A stretch of 64,000 nt of DNA from Tenggerimyces flavus (lineage in GTDB: Bacteria > Actinomycetota > Actinomycetes > Propionibacteriales > Actinopolymorphaceae): positions 8,285,420-8,349,419 of the forward strand of contig NZ_JAFBCM010000001.1 of the NCBI RefSeq assembly GCF_016907715.1, given 5' to 3'. Under the pieces are notes generated by a model that was given only the letters and a program-made list of their open reading frames with translations, had not been told where the DNA came from and searched no databases. The translations under genes were made by a program, and so were the position numbers. This document shows positions 28,334 to 37,236 of the stretch, piece by piece (the stretch's first letter is position 1; each line of letters begins with the position of its first letter).

Positions 28334-28632
28334 TCAGCCGATGGGTAGCCGGCGCACTCGCATGCCGCGTCGGGTGACAGCAACTATGGCGCCCGGCGGC
28401 TAGGACGTCCTCGATCGCGTCCAGGTTCGCCAACAGAAGCTCGGCCATCTCAGGCGCCGGCATCTCCAAGATCGCTCGCGTGAGAATGACCGAAGGCCTC
28501 CGCTCTGGTTGCTGCGAGCAGGACATCCTCGGCCTCGTGAAGTGCGAGGTCAGGAACATGCACGACGTCGTGACCAGCGGACTCGAGTGGTCGACAGAGC
28601 CGGTGCGCGATGTTCTGGTCGACCAGAACATC
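28334..28632 (-). pseudogene. DUF5615 PIN-like toxin, frameshifted relic
   Basis: Read in one frame, 28632 downward gives VLVDQNIAHRLCRPLESAGH and DVVHVPDLALHEAEDVLLAA, the DUF5615 N-terminus. A second frame then gives RPSVILTRAILEMPAPEMAE and LLLANLDAIEDVLAAG. A third gives GAIVAVTRRGMRVRRLPIG and a stop at 28334. The central TxDxDF-type segment is missing, and no start codon is in frame with the first part. At least two frameshifts, a deletion and a lost start make it non-functional. Together with the DUF433 gene it was a toxin-antitoxin-like pair. Confidence 0.75.
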
Positions 28633-28861
28633 TCACGCGGAGTCATGACGCGGGAGGAGCGCAACCTCCGCCGAGTCGGCCGCGTACAACAGAGCCTGAC
28701 GGATGTCCTCGCGCTCGAGGTCGGGAAACTCAGCCAGGATCTGATCGGATGTCCAGTCGGCAGCGACCAGCCGTACGACGTTGGGCAACCGTGAGCCGGA
28801 TCCCCCTGACGCACGGCCGGCCGTCCATCTTCCCGGGCTCGACAGTGATGCGGTCGAACAT
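28633..28861 (-). pseudogene. DUF433 antitoxin-like protein, frameshifted
   Basis: ATG 28861 opens MFDRITVEPGKMDGRPCVRG, then IRLTV, a clear DUF433 N-terminus, but this frame stops after 43 codons. One base out of frame, PNVVRLVAADWTSDQILAEF, then PDLEREDIRQALLYAAD continues the domain to a stop at 28633. A single extra base near GGTTGCCC explains it. DUF433 proteins usually precede DUF5615 toxins, as here. It lies 20 bases downstream of menG. Confidence 0.75.
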
Positions 28862-28881
28862 TCCTGCTCCTTCGGCCCAGG

Positions 28882-29574
28882 TCAGGCGGCCGTCCCCCGA
28901 TGCAGGGCGACGATGCCGCCGGAGAGATTGCGCCACTGGACTGCGGTCCAGCCGGCTTCGCCGATGAGGGCGCCGAGGCCCTGCTGGTCGGGCCAGGCGC
29001 GGATGGATTCGGCCAGGTAGACGTAGGAGTCCGGGCTCGACGAGATCGCCCTCGCCACCGTGGGCAGCGCGCGCATGAGGTACTCCGTGTACACCGTCCG
29101 GAACGGCGCGAACGTGGGCTGGCTGAACTCGCAGATCACCAGCCGCCCGCCAGGCTGGGTGACGCGGCGCAGCTCCTCCAGCGCGGCCGGGACGTCGGCG
29201 AAGTTCCGGATGCCGAACGAGATCGTCACCGCGTCGAAGCACCCGTCGGCGAACGGCAGCGCGAGGGCGTCGCCGGCGACGAACGGGAGCCACGGCCTTA
29301 CCTGCTTGCCGGTCTCGAGCATCCCGAGCGAGAAGTCGCACGGCACGACGAACGCGCCGTCGTCCTCGATCGGCTGCGTCGACGTACCCGTTCCGGCGGC
29401 GAGGTCGAGCACCCGTTCGCCCGGCCGGGCGTCGACGGCCCGCACCGTGGCGCGGCGCCACAGCCGGTCCTGGCCGAGCGACAACACGTCGTTGACCAGG
29501 TCGTAGCGCGGCGCGACGTCGTCGAACATCGCGGCCACGTCCTGCGGGCTCTTCTCCAGGCTGGGACGGCTCAC
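28882..29574 (-). CDS. menG: demethylmenaquinone methyltransferase
   Basis: A 230-residue SAM-dependent methyltransferase of the UbiE/MenG family, catalysing the last ring methylation to menaquinone. It has [19 protein letters not shown] (about 16-34), the SAM motif [12 protein letters not shown] (about 55-66), [20 protein letters not shown] (about 101-120) and [18 protein letters not shown]. It is divergent from menF, with 62 bases between the starts, so the two may share a promoter region. Confidence 0.93.
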   Translation of the reverse strand: MSRPSLEKSPQDVAAMFDDVAPRYDLVNDVLSLGQDRLWRRATVRAVDARPGERVLDLAAGTGTSTQPIEDDGAFVVPCDFSLGMLETGKQVRPWLPFVAGDALALPFADGCFDAVTISFGIRNFADVPAALEELRRVTQPGGRLVICEFSQPTFAPFRTVYTEYLMRALPTVARAISSSPDSYVYLAESIRAWPDQQGLGALIGEAGWTAVQWRNLSGGIVALHRGTAA

Positions 29575-29636
29575 GTGGTCAATGTCTCACGGCCTCCCCC
29601 GTCGCATCGAACGGAGTCCGTCCTACGCTGAGAGCC

Positions 29637-30929
29637 GTGACGAGTACGCCAGCGCTGCGACAGGGCGAGTATCCGAGTGCGGCTCCCCGGCTCGTGGTCC
29701 GGACGGTCGAGCTCCAGCACGACGTGCAGCTGATGGACCTGCTGCCTCGCGACGGGGCGACGGTCTGGACGCGCCGCGGTGAGGGGTTCATCGGGATCGG
29801 CGAGGCCGTGCGGTTCGACGCCTCCGGGCCGACGCGCTTCGAGGATGCCGTTGCCTGGTGGGAGGATCTGGTCGCCGCCGCGGCGGTACGAGATGAGGTG
29901 TCCGCACCGGGCACCGGGCTCGTCGGCTTCGGCTCGTTCGCTTTCGCTTCCACACCAGGGGATTCGTCGCTTGTCGTACCGAACGTCGTCGTCGGCCGGC
30001 GCAGTGGCAAGTCCTGGTTGACAACGGTCGCCGTCGAGCCCGCGCTGCCGCTCGTCCCCCGCCTCGACACCCTGGCCGAGGCCGCCGCCCCCGTCGAGCG
30101 CCCGAACGACGTGTCGTTCGCCGACGGCGCCCTGACCGGGACCGAGTGGGTCGGCGTCGTGGCCGACGCCGTCAAGCGGATCAACGCGGGCGAGCTCGAC
30201 AAGGTCGTGCTGGCCCGCGACCTGCTCGCCGAGCTGGATGCCCCGCTCGACCTCAGGTGGCCGCTCAACCGCCTGGCCGAGCAGTACCCCGCCTGCTGGA
30301 CGTACTCCGTCCGCGGCCTGTTCGGCGCGACCCCCGAGATGCTCGTCCGGCTCGAGGACGGCCTCGTCACCTCCCGCGTGCTGGCGGGGACGATCCGGCG
30401 GTCCGACGACGACGCGCACGACCTGGCGTTGGCGGCCTCGTTGGCGCGGTCGTCGAAGGACCTGGAGGAGCACGAGTACGCGGTCCGTTCCGTCGCCGAG
30501 GCGCTCGACGCACACTGCACGAGCATCAACGTGCCGGAGTCTCCGTTCGTCCTGCACCTGCCGAACGTCATGCACCTCGCCACTGACATCGCCGGCGTCG
30601 TGTCCGACGACTCGTCGTCGCTGCAGCTCGCCGCTGCGCTGCACCCGTCGGCCGCGGTGTGCGGAACGCCAACCCCCGTTGCGCTTTCGCTGATCGCCGA
30701 GCTGGAGCAGATGGACCGGGGCCGGTACGCCGGGCCGGTCGGCTGGCTCGACGCGGCCGGGAACGGCGAGTGGGGCATCGCGTTGCGCTGCGCCGAGGTG
30801 TCGCCCTCGGATCCGTCGCGGCTACGGCTGTTCGCCGGGTGCGGGATCGTCGCGGACTCAGTACCGGACTCCGAGCTCGCGGAGACCCAGGCGAAGCTGG
30901 TGCCGATCCGCGACGCGCTGGAGACCTGA
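29637..30929 (+). CDS. menF: isochorismate synthase
   Basis: A 430-residue chorismate-utilising enzyme converting chorismate to isochorismate, first committed step to menaquinone. GELDKVVLARDLLAELD (about 184-200), GATPEMLVRLEDG (about 235), AGTIRRSDDDAHD, HLATDIAGVVS and GRYAGPVGWLDAAGNGEW are family landmarks. GTG 29637 is the family start. The absence of a lyase domain and the surrounding men genes favour menaquinone over siderophore synthesis. Confidence 0.9.
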   Translation: MTSTPALRQGEYPSAAPRLVVRTVELQHDVQLMDLLPRDGATVWTRRGEGFIGIGEAVRFDASGPTRFEDAVAWWEDLVAAAAVRDEVSAPGTGLVGFGSFAFASTPGDSSLVVPNVVVGRRSGKSWLTTVAVEPALPLVPRLDTLAEAAAPVERPNDVSFADGALTGTEWVGVVADAVKRINAGELDKVVLARDLLAELDAPLDLRWPLNRLAEQYPACWTYSVRGLFGATPEMLVRLEDGLVTSRVLAGTIRRSDDDAHDLALAASLARSSKDLEEHEYAVRSVAEALDAHCTSINVPESPFVLHLPNVMHLATDIAGVVSDDSSSLQLAAALHPSAAVCGTPTPVALSLIAELEQMDRGRYAGPVGWLDAAGNGEWGIALRCAEVSPSDPSRLRLFAGCGIVADSVPDSELAETQAKLVPIRDALET

Positions 30930-30932
30930 GCC

Positions 30933-31664
30933 TTGCTGCCGCTGCCGCGTGGCTCCTCGACTCGGGTGTTGGGCCTTTTCGCCCACCCAGATGACGAATC
31001 CTTCTTCGCCGGCTCGACGTTGGCGACGTACGCCTCGCACGGCTGCGACGTCCGGCTGGTGACGTTCTCGGCCGGCGAGGCTCTCGGTCCGCGTCGGATG
31101 GACGCGTACGCGTCGGCCTGCGCCGCGTTGGGCGTCGAGGTTGGCTCGCGGGTCGGTCCGTGGCAGGACCTGGTGCCGCGCGGGGTGCCGGGATCGCTCG
31201 CGCACGCGCCTTTGGTGGACGTCGTTCGGGCTGTCAAGGACGTGTTGACAGCGGCCACTGCGGACGTGGTGATCACCGTCGGACCGGACGGCGTGACGAA
31301 CCATCCCGACCACGTTCGCATGCACGAGGCGGTGGCTGCGGCCTTGCCGCCCACGGTCCTCGGCCTGGGCGCTTGCGTACGTCAATGGGCCTTCGAGGCG
31401 GGCACCTCGCGTCTCGCCTCGTTGGCGCCGGGCAAGGCGATCGGCGACGGCGGCGTCCGCGGCGTGACCGGCGACGTGCTGGCGATCGAGTCGCCGGACG
31501 CGTCCGCCGCGGCGAAGCGTGCGGCCCTCGACTGCTACCACGACGGGCTGGGCTCGGCGCCCCTCGAGCAGCTGGTGTCGACCGACCGCATCGGCGACGG
31601 CGTCGTCCTGCGGGCGATCTACGAGGCCGAGGGACTGCACGTGGAGACGTTCCGCAAGCTCTAG
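30933..31664 (+). CDS. PIG-L family (LmbE-like) deacetylase
   Basis: A 243-residue zinc-dependent amidohydrolase-like protein. LGLFAHPDDESFFAGSTLA (about 13-31) holds the AHPDDE zinc motif, and DGVTNHPDHVRMHEAV (about 115-130) supplies the later histidine ligand. Relatives remove N-acetyl groups from sugar conjugates (mycothiol, teicoplanin-type substrates). The substrate is not predictable. TTG 30933 starts 3 bases after menF, so cotranscription is likely. It converges with the next gene, overlapping by 4 bases (CTAG). Confidence 0.85.
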   Translation: MLPLPRGSSTRVLGLFAHPDDESFFAGSTLATYASHGCDVRLVTFSAGEALGPRRMDAYASACAALGVEVGSRVGPWQDLVPRGVPGSLAHAPLVDVVRAVKDVLTAATADVVITVGPDGVTNHPDHVRMHEAVAAALPPTVLGLGACVRQWAFEAGTSRLASLAPGKAIGDGGVRGVTGDVLAIESPDASAAAKRAALDCYHDGLGSAPLEQLVSTDRIGDGVVLRAIYEAEGLHVETFRKL

Positions 31665-32218
31665 TAATCCGGCCAGTCCTCGAGCAGCGGTGAGCGGCCG
31701 AGGATCACGTCGACCTGGTCGATCTCGGCGAGGAGGTACGCGGTCAGCCGGAAGTGCCCCTCGGCGACGACCAGGCGCGTGCCGGGGCCGGCGTCGACGA
31801 AGATCATCGGCCGCGGCTTGGAGCCCGCGCGGAGGCCAGCGGCGATGGCGGCGATCGCGTCGTTCGGCTCCTGCTCGAGGTGGCGGAGGAAGTCGCCCGG
31901 CCTGCGGGTGCCGTTCGTCACCTCGAGCCAGTACTCCCAGTCGATGTAGAGAACGTCGGCGAGCTCCTCCCGGCCCAGCGTCGCCCACCACCAGTCGATC
32001 TCGGACACCGGGAGGCCGTCGACGTACGTCGCGCCCTTCACTTCCGGGACGTCCTGGTGCCGGAACATGGAGAGAACGCGCAGCTGAACGGCCGGATCGT
32101 CCAGCGACTCACCGTCGAGGAGCGCCTCGAGCTGGGCCTGGAAGCGGGAGGACTCGAGCTCGGCGAACAGCCACTGTTCGACGACCTCGTTCATGTCACT
32201 GCGTCTCAGAAGCTCCAT
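31661..32218 (-). CDS. hypothetical protein with ParB-like segment
   Basis: A 185-residue soluble acidic protein. The C-terminal half, PMIFVDAGPGTRLVVAEGHF then RLTAYLLAE (about 143-170), resembles the GHxRL segment of ParB/sulfiredoxin-like folds; the rest is unfamiliar, with tryptophan-rich EIDWWWATL. The start is uncertain: ATG 32218 or ATG 32194 (MNEVVEQWLF), neither with a strong ribosome site. Function unknown. It diverges from the gene at 32263. Confidence 0.6.
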   Translation of the reverse strand: MELLRRSDMNEVVEQWLFAELESSRFQAQLEALLDGESLDDPAVQLRVLSMFRHQDVPEVKGATYVDGLPVSEIDWWWATLGREELADVLYIDWEYWLEVTNGTRRPGDFLRHLEQEPNDAIAAIAAGLRAGSKPRPMIFVDAGPGTRLVVAEGHFRLTAYLLAEIDQVDVILGRSPLLEDWPDY

Positions 32219-32262
32219 CGGCTCGCCAGCGTAGGTGCGCGCGGCGGCCTAGGGTAGTGAAT

Positions 32263-32754
32263 ATGCGGCAGCGGTACACGTACGAGATCGAGACGACCCA
32301 CGACGGAACGACGTGGCGGCGAACGGCCCGGGACTCGGACACGTTCTCCCGCACGGCGCCCGCGGTCGCGCGTGCGCTGCTGGAGACGTGGGTGATCGAC
32401 CACCCGGGCAAGCTGGACGGCGGCGAGCGCATCGTCGTGCACGACCCGGTGCACCATCCGCACGACGACGAGCACGAACGCATCGCGCCGACCGTGCGGG
32501 TGCGCATCTACGCAGGTGACAACGGCGCGGCGGAGCCGATCGCGATCGGGTATCTCGGGCACGACGAGCGGGACTTCCAGACGTTGCAGCAGCCGGTCCG
32601 GCAGGGACTGTCGCGGATCCGCCGTACGGTGAGCGAGCACCGGGTCGAGACCGGCGTCGCGGCGGTGGTGTCCGTCGGGCTCGGGATCTTCGTGACGCGG
32701 CTGCTGCGGCGGCGCCGGTCAGACAAGCCCGGTGGTCCCGAGGAGAGTGCCTAA
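32263..32754 (+). CDS. hypothetical protein with C-terminal membrane anchor
   Basis: A 163-residue protein from ATG 32263. Residues 1-125 are hydrophilic with a His/Asp-rich patch (HDPVHHPHDDEHER, about 66-79); VAAVVSVGLGIFVTRLLRRR (about 132-151) is a single membrane segment followed by an Arg-rich tail. No family recognised. Its last 36 bases overlap the 3' end of the converging VIT-like gene. Confidence 0.65.
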   Translation: MRQRYTYEIETTHDGTTWRRTARDSDTFSRTAPAVARALLETWVIDHPGKLDGGERIVVHDPVHHPHDDEHERIAPTVRVRIYAGDNGAAEPIAIGYLGHDERDFQTLQQPVRQGLSRIRRTVSEHRVETGVAAVVSVGLGIFVTRLLRRRRSDKPGGPEESA

Positions 32755-33436
32755 CCCGTACGTCACGCCGAGCGCGAGCGCGCCGCCGACGACGACTCTC
32801 GTGGCGGCCTTGCGCTTGGAGCTGCCGCCTATGCCCGCGCCGGTCGCGCCGGTGATGGCGAGGGCCACGAGGACGGCTCCGAAGGTGACGGGGGACGCGG
32901 GCGTTCGCGGGCAGCAGGATCGTGAGGAGCGGGAGCAGGCCGCCGGTGAGGAACGCGACGGCCGAGGCGAACGCGGCGTGCCAGGGGTTGACGACGTCGT
33001 CCTGGTCGAGGCCGAGCTCGGCCTCGAGATAGGCACCGAGCGCGTCGTGCTTGGTCAGCTCGACGGCCACGGTACGGGCGGTCTCGGGGCTGAGGCCCTT
33101 CTCCTCGTAGATGCCGATGAGCTCCTCGAGCTCCTGCTTCGGCATCTCCTCGAGCTCTTCCTGCTCCTTCGCGATCAGCGCGCGCTCACTGTCCCGCTGG
33201 CTGCTGACGGAGACGTACTCCCCGAGCGCCATCGACACTGCCCCGCCAACGAGCGCGGCGAGGCCGGCGGTGACCACAGCCGGCCGCGAGGAGGTGGCCC
33301 CGGCGACCCCGACCACCACGGCGGCAACGGAGACAATCCCGTCGTTCGCGCCCAGCACCCCGGCCCGCAACCAGTTCAGCCGCTGGGCCAGCCCTTCCTT
33401 GTGCGGCTCATGCTCATGCGCCCCTTCGGCACTCAT
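32719..33436 (-). pseudogene. VIT1/CCC1-family transporter with a one-base frameshift
   Basis: The first frame, from ATG 33436, gives a VIT/CCC1-like protein: NWLRAGVLGANDGIVSVAAV, then GGAVSMALGEYVSVSSQRD, a charged central domain and AFLTGGLLPLLTILLP. After LPANARVP the frame is lost. One base over it continues VTFGAVLVALAITGATGAG, then GTLLGTTGLV and a stop at 32719. The switch lies at a run of five G on the plus strand (32890-32894); four would restore the frame. These proteins move Fe2+ or Mn2+ across membranes. Either a real lesion or a homopolymer sequencing error. Confidence 0.75.
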
Positions 33437-33532
33437 GGGCGCAAGGGAAGCAGGATGCGGCCTTGGTCCGCCAGCAAGGATTGGCTCGCCTCCCTCGCTG
33501 GAGACGTGGCGGGTGGGAGCGCGCATAGGCTC

Positions 33533-34486
33533 ATGCGGGTGGCACGCAGAATCGGCGGGTTCGGTCATAGGGCCGTCACGCGCGACGACGCGCGCGTCGT
33601 GCTCGGCCTCCTCCGCGACATGGATCTCGCCGAGACCGGGCAGGCGACGACGACAGAGACAAATGTCGCGCGGATCCTGGGAATGCCCGGCATCGACCTG
33701 CGAGAAGACAGCAGGATTCTCTTGGATCCACAAGGCCGGCCGGTGGGCTTCGCCACACTTGAACGCCTCGACGAGCGCCGCTACGTTCGCGCAACACTGG
33801 GAATCGACCTGACGCACGCGCGACGCGTCGCCGACGACCTCCTTGCTTGGGTCGAGCAGCAGGCAAGGATGGGCGCTCGGACGCATCGGTGGTCGGAGGC
33901 AGCAGCTGTGACCTGGCAGCTTCCCGGTGCGATCGCGGAGCCTGCACTCCTCCATCGTGGGTGGACGGCCGTTCAGCGCTTCAGCCACCTGGTTGCGGAG
34001 CTCACCGAGCCACCGGTTCGGCCTTCATCTCCGCCCGGCACCTCCGTCGAAGCGGCCAGCGACGACGCGGGGCAACGGCAGGTTCACGCCACGCTAGAAG
34101 CCGCCTTTGCCGGCACCTGGGACCACCACCTAAAGGAGGCCAGCCAGTTCCTCAGAGACGAGCAAGCCGCCACCGGGCATGACCCAGACCTCTGGTACCT
34201 GGCCAAGTGCGAGGGCGTGCCCGCGGCGGCCGTCATCGCGCGCCAACTCCCGGACCAGGACGGTTGGATCGGCTGGGTCGGCACTCGAACCGCGCACCGC
34301 GGTCGTGGGTTGGCCAAGTTGCTTCTCCAGACCGCCTTCTCTGACCTCTATCGTCGCGGAACGACCCGAATCTCCCTCGACGTCGACAACGCCACCGGCG
34401 CGCTCCGTCTGTACGAAGCCGTCGGCATGCAAGCGACCTACCAAGCAGACCAGTGGAGGTACACAACCGTCCCCCGACTCTCCTAG
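33533..34486 (+). CDS. GNAT-family acetyltransferase with two GNAT-like halves
   Basis: A 317-residue protein from ATG 33533 (MRVARRIGGFGHRAVTRDD). The C-terminal half is a clear GNAT domain: VGTRTAHRGRGLAKLLLQTA (about 243-262) is the acetyl-CoA loop, followed by ISLDVDNATGALRLYEAVGM. The N-terminal half is a degenerate second GNAT domain, giving a mycothiol-synthase-like two-domain layout. Substrate unknown. Its stop lies 8 bases from the converging GH3 gene. Confidence 0.8.
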   Translation: MRVARRIGGFGHRAVTRDDARVVLGLLRDMDLAETGQATTTETNVARILGMPGIDLREDSRILLDPQGRPVGFATLERLDERRYVRATLGIDLTHARRVADDLLAWVEQQARMGARTHRWSEAAAVTWQLPGAIAEPALLHRGWTAVQRFSHLVAELTEPPVRPSSPPGTSVEAASDDAGQRQVHATLEAAFAGTWDHHLKEASQFLRDEQAATGHDPDLWYLAKCEGVPAAAVIARQLPDQDGWIGWVGTRTAHRGRGLAKLLLQTAFSDLYRRGTTRISLDVDNATGALRLYEAVGMQATYQADQWRYTTVPRLS

Positions 34487-34494
34487 CGGGCGGG

Positions 34495-36270
34495 TTACCA
34501 GGTCATGCCGAAGCCGCGCTTGTAGAGCACCTTGGACGGGTCGTCGAGGGCGGTGATGGGGACCGGCAGCTTGCCCTGTGGGCGCACGCTGCCGGTGAGG
34601 ACCCGGGCCAGGGCGGACATCGACGGCTGGGCCGCGGAGTACGTCGCCAGGTAGGTCGGCACCGTGGGGAAGGCGGCCAGGTCGTACGGGTCGCGGACCG
34701 CGGCGACCACCACCGGTTTGCCGGTCGCCTGGAGCGACGAGACGAGCAGTGCCTGGCGCTTGTCGGGGTCGTTGAGTACCTGCTCCCACGCCCGGTTCGT
34801 CAACACCACAACGAGATCCGCCTGCTCCGCTCCCGCCACCGCCGAGGCGATCTGGGCGTCCGAGGGCCGGATGCCCGTCGCCAACCCGCTGGCCGAGGCG
34901 CCCAAAGTGGTCAACGACGACACCAGCGTCGCGATCGGCTTGTTCGCCACGTTGTCGAAGCCCACCACGAACGCACGCCGCCCGGCGGGCGACCAGGGCA
35001 GCACCCCGTCGGCGTTGCGCACCGCCGTCACCGTACGGTCTGCCACCTGCTGCGCCACCGCGAGGTGAGCCGCCGAGCCCACGTCCCGGACGGCCGCATT
35101 CTCAGACACGTAAGGCGAAGCAACCAACCCCCGCTTCACCTTCAGCTGAAGGATCCGCCGCACCGAAGCGTCGATCCGCGCCTCCGTCAGCTCACCCGAC
35201 CGCACCGCCGCCAGCACCGCGGAGTACGCCACATCGAGGTCCGGCGGCATCAGCAGCACATCCGCGCCCGCCTGAAGAGCCAACACGGGGACGCGGTCGT
35301 CCGGGTACTTGTTCCGTACGCCCTGCATGTTCAGCGCATCCGTCACCACCACGCCGTCGAAGCCCAGCTCGCCCCGCAGCAGCTCGGTGAGGATCGTCCG
35401 CGACAACGTCGCCGGCTCGCCCGACGAATCGAGCCCCGGATACACCACGTGCGCGGTCATCAGCGTGTCCACACCCGCGGCGATCGCGGCGCGGAACGGC
35501 GGCGCGTCGAGGCGCTCCCACTCCGCCCGCGTGTGGTCGATCACGGGCAGCACGACGTGGCTGTCCTTGTCGGTGTCGCCGTGCCCGGGGAACGTCTTCG
35601 GCGTCGCCACCACGTTCGCTCCCTGCTGGAAGCCGAGCACCTGAGCCGCCGTCAGCCGTGCCGCCAGCAGCGGGTCGTCGGAGTACGCGCGCACGCCGGT
35701 GACCGGGTTCATCGGGTTCAGGTGGACGTCGGCGACGGGCGCGTACGCGTCGTGGATGCCCATCGCGCGCAGCTCCGCACCGGTCACCTGGGCGGCCCGA
35801 TAGGCGTCGGAAGCGCTCCCTGAAGCGCCGAGCGCCATACTGCCCGGAAACAGCGTCGCCGCAGCGGGCAGGCGATGGACGTACCCCTGCTCCTCGTCGG
35901 TCGCGATCATCATCGGCGCGCCACTGCTGCCGAGCGCGGCCCGTTGCAGCCCGTTCGAAAGCACCGCGGTCTGCCGAGGATCGGGCAGGTTGTTGGCCCA
36001 GACGAAGTACGTGGCGCCGCCGAGCGAGTAGCGGTCGACGATCTCCGCGGGCGTCTCGAGGCCGTAGTAGCGGAGGTTCTGCGCGCGGTCGGACGCGCTC
36101 GGGTTCGTGGCGTCAGAGCCGAACACGTACACGTTGAACAGCTGCCCGACCTTCTGTTCCAACGTCATCCGCGCGAGCGTCGACTCGACCCAGTTCGGCT
36201 CGGCGTGGGCCGTCGCCGGCACCACCGCCGAAAGCAGCGCGAACACGCAGATCGCGATCCGCAGCCTCAT
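34495..36270 (-). CDS. secreted glycoside hydrolase family 3 protein (beta-N-acetylhexosaminidase-like)
   Basis: A 591-residue GH3 enzyme. A signal peptide runs MRLRIAICVFALLSAVVPAT plus AHA (1-23). The barrel contains TPKTFPGHGDTDKDSHVVLP (about 227-246), the KxFPGHGxxxxDSH motif that marks N-acetylglucosaminidases, and VVVTDALNMQGV (about 315-326) with the likely nucleophile Asp. A C-terminal alpha/beta sandwich domain is present. Probable substrate: peptidoglycan or chitin fragments outside the cell. ATG 36270 has GGGAGGGG upstream and gives the cleanest signal peptide. Confidence 0.87.
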   Translation of the reverse strand: MRLRIAICVFALLSAVVPATAHAEPNWVESTLARMTLEQKVGQLFNVYVFGSDATNPSASDRAQNLRYYGLETPAEIVDRYSLGGATYFVWANNLPDPRQTAVLSNGLQRAALGSSGAPMMIATDEEQGYVHRLPAAATLFPGSMALGASGSASDAYRAAQVTGAELRAMGIHDAYAPVADVHLNPMNPVTGVRAYSDDPLLAARLTAAQVLGFQQGANVVATPKTFPGHGDTDKDSHVVLPVIDHTRAEWERLDAPPFRAAIAAGVDTLMTAHVVYPGLDSSGEPATLSRTILTELLRGELGFDGVVVTDALNMQGVRNKYPDDRVPVLALQAGADVLLMPPDLDVAYSAVLAAVRSGELTEARIDASVRRILQLKVKRGLVASPYVSENAAVRDVGSAAHLAVAQQVADRTVTAVRNADGVLPWSPAGRRAFVVGFDNVANKPIATLVSSLTTLGASASGLATGIRPSDAQIASAVAGAEQADLVVVLTNRAWEQVLNDPDKRQALLVSSLQATGKPVVVAAVRDPYDLAAFPTVPTYLATYSAAQPSMSALARVLTGSVRPQGKLPVPITALDDPSKVLYKRGFGMTW

Positions 36271-36388
36271 CTTCGCTGTCCCCTCCCGGCCGCATGTAAG
36301 TCTCATTCGCAGTCTTCCAGGGTTGCGGAGGAATTTTCCAGATCGCTAGCTTGGGTTTCTCACGTTGCACATCACAGGGGAGGCGGTC

Positions 36389-36757
36389 ATGGGCAACTCA
36401 CCTGGCCGGCTGCGGACGCTCGCCCTCGCGGGCGCGGCCGGGCTGGTCCTCACGATCACCGGTCTGACCGGATCCACGGCACTCGCGTCGGACAGCAGCT
36501 GTCCGGCCGGCTCGCTGTGCGTCTGGGAGGGCGCCAACTACACGGGTACGAAGCACGTCGACCCGGAGCGCTCGGAGTGCACGTACCTCGGGTACGGCGC
36601 GCAGTCGGCGAAGAACTACTCCGACACCCTCGCGAACTTCTGGGTCGGCGAGGACTGCATCTTCAGCGGCACGTGGAACGACGTACTCCGACCCGGCGAG
36701 GAGAGCCCGCGGCTCGACGTACCGACCGCCTGGTCCATCAGCAGCTACATCTACTAG
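36389..36757 (+). CDS. secreted peptidase inhibitor I36-like protein 1
   Basis: A 122-residue protein with a signal peptide (GRLRTLALAGAAGLVLTI plus TGLTGSTALA, to about residue 34) and a small domain with CPAGSLCVWEGANYTGTKH, four cysteines and an aromatic C-terminus. It matches the peptidase inhibitor family I36 / actinobacterial beta-gamma-crystallin-like group. ATG 36389 follows GGGGAGG. It precedes a close paralogue by 13 bases, so the two form an operon. Confidence 0.8.
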   Translation: MGNSPGRLRTLALAGAAGLVLTITGLTGSTALASDSSCPAGSLCVWEGANYTGTKHVDPERSECTYLGYGAQSAKNYSDTLANFWVGEDCIFSGTWNDVLRPGEESPRLDVPTAWSISSYIY

Positions 36758-36770
36758 GGAGGGGCGTTCG

Positions 36771-37127
36771 ATGCGTATTCGCAAGGCGGCTGTCGCCGTC
36801 GGAGCAAGCCTGGTCCTCGCCGCGACGACGACGTTCGTCGCGGTCGCGATCCCCGCGCAGGCGGCGGATTCGAGCTGCGCGCAAGGGCAGTTGTGCGTGT
36901 GGGAAGGCCCGAACTACACCGGCACGAAGCACGTCAACCCGCCGGTGACGTGCGAGGAACTGCCGTACGTCGTCCGTTCGGCGAAGAACTTCACCGACAA
37001 GCTGGTGAGCTACTGGTGGGGCGAGGGCTGCATCGACAGCGGCTCGACGAACGAGGCGACCTGGCCCGGCGAGTCGCAGCCCTCGTTCTTCTTCGAGCCG
37101 CGCGCTTTGGGCTGGTACATCGCCTAG
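36771..37127 (+). CDS. secreted peptidase inhibitor I36-like protein 2
   Basis: A 118-residue paralogue of the preceding protein: signal peptide to about residue 31 (ending AIPAQA), then SCAQGQLCVWEGPNYTGTKH and four cysteines in the same spacing, ending FEPRALGWYIA. The two mature domains share the GxLCVWEGxNYTGTKH core but differ strongly after it. Tandem duplication followed by divergence is likely. The protease target is unknown. Confidence 0.8.
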   Translation: MRIRKAAVAVGASLVLAATTTFVAVAIPAQAADSSCAQGQLCVWEGPNYTGTKHVNPPVTCEELPYVVRSAKNFTDKLVSYWWGEGCIDSGSTNEATWPGESQPSFFFEPRALGWYIA

Positions 37128-37137
37128 CCACACATTG

Positions 37138-37236
37138 GTCGAGTCCGGCTCGCTCAGTTTCGCGGGTTCGAGAGCCATCGGCCTGTCAGTTGCATGACCG
37201 ATGTGCTGGGAGCTTCTTCGACGAGCCGGACTCGAC
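37138..37236. repeat. inverted-repeat element between I36 gene 2 and the hemolysin III gene
   Basis: GTCGAGTCCGGCTCG (37138-37152) and CGAGCCGGACTCGAC (37222-37236) are perfect 15-bp inverted ends of a 99-bp element. Read on the minus strand its ends, CCGGCTCGTCGAAGAAGC and GAAACTGAGCGAGCCGG, match the element at 25593-25678 in the nuo operon. The last base of the element is also the last base of the hemolysin III stop codon. Confidence 0.75.

Noticed and set aside
28317-28814. 165-codon minus-strand ORF as an intact gene
   Set aside because: Only parts of it match DUF5615; the remaining domain pieces are in other frames, so it is annotated as a pseudogene.
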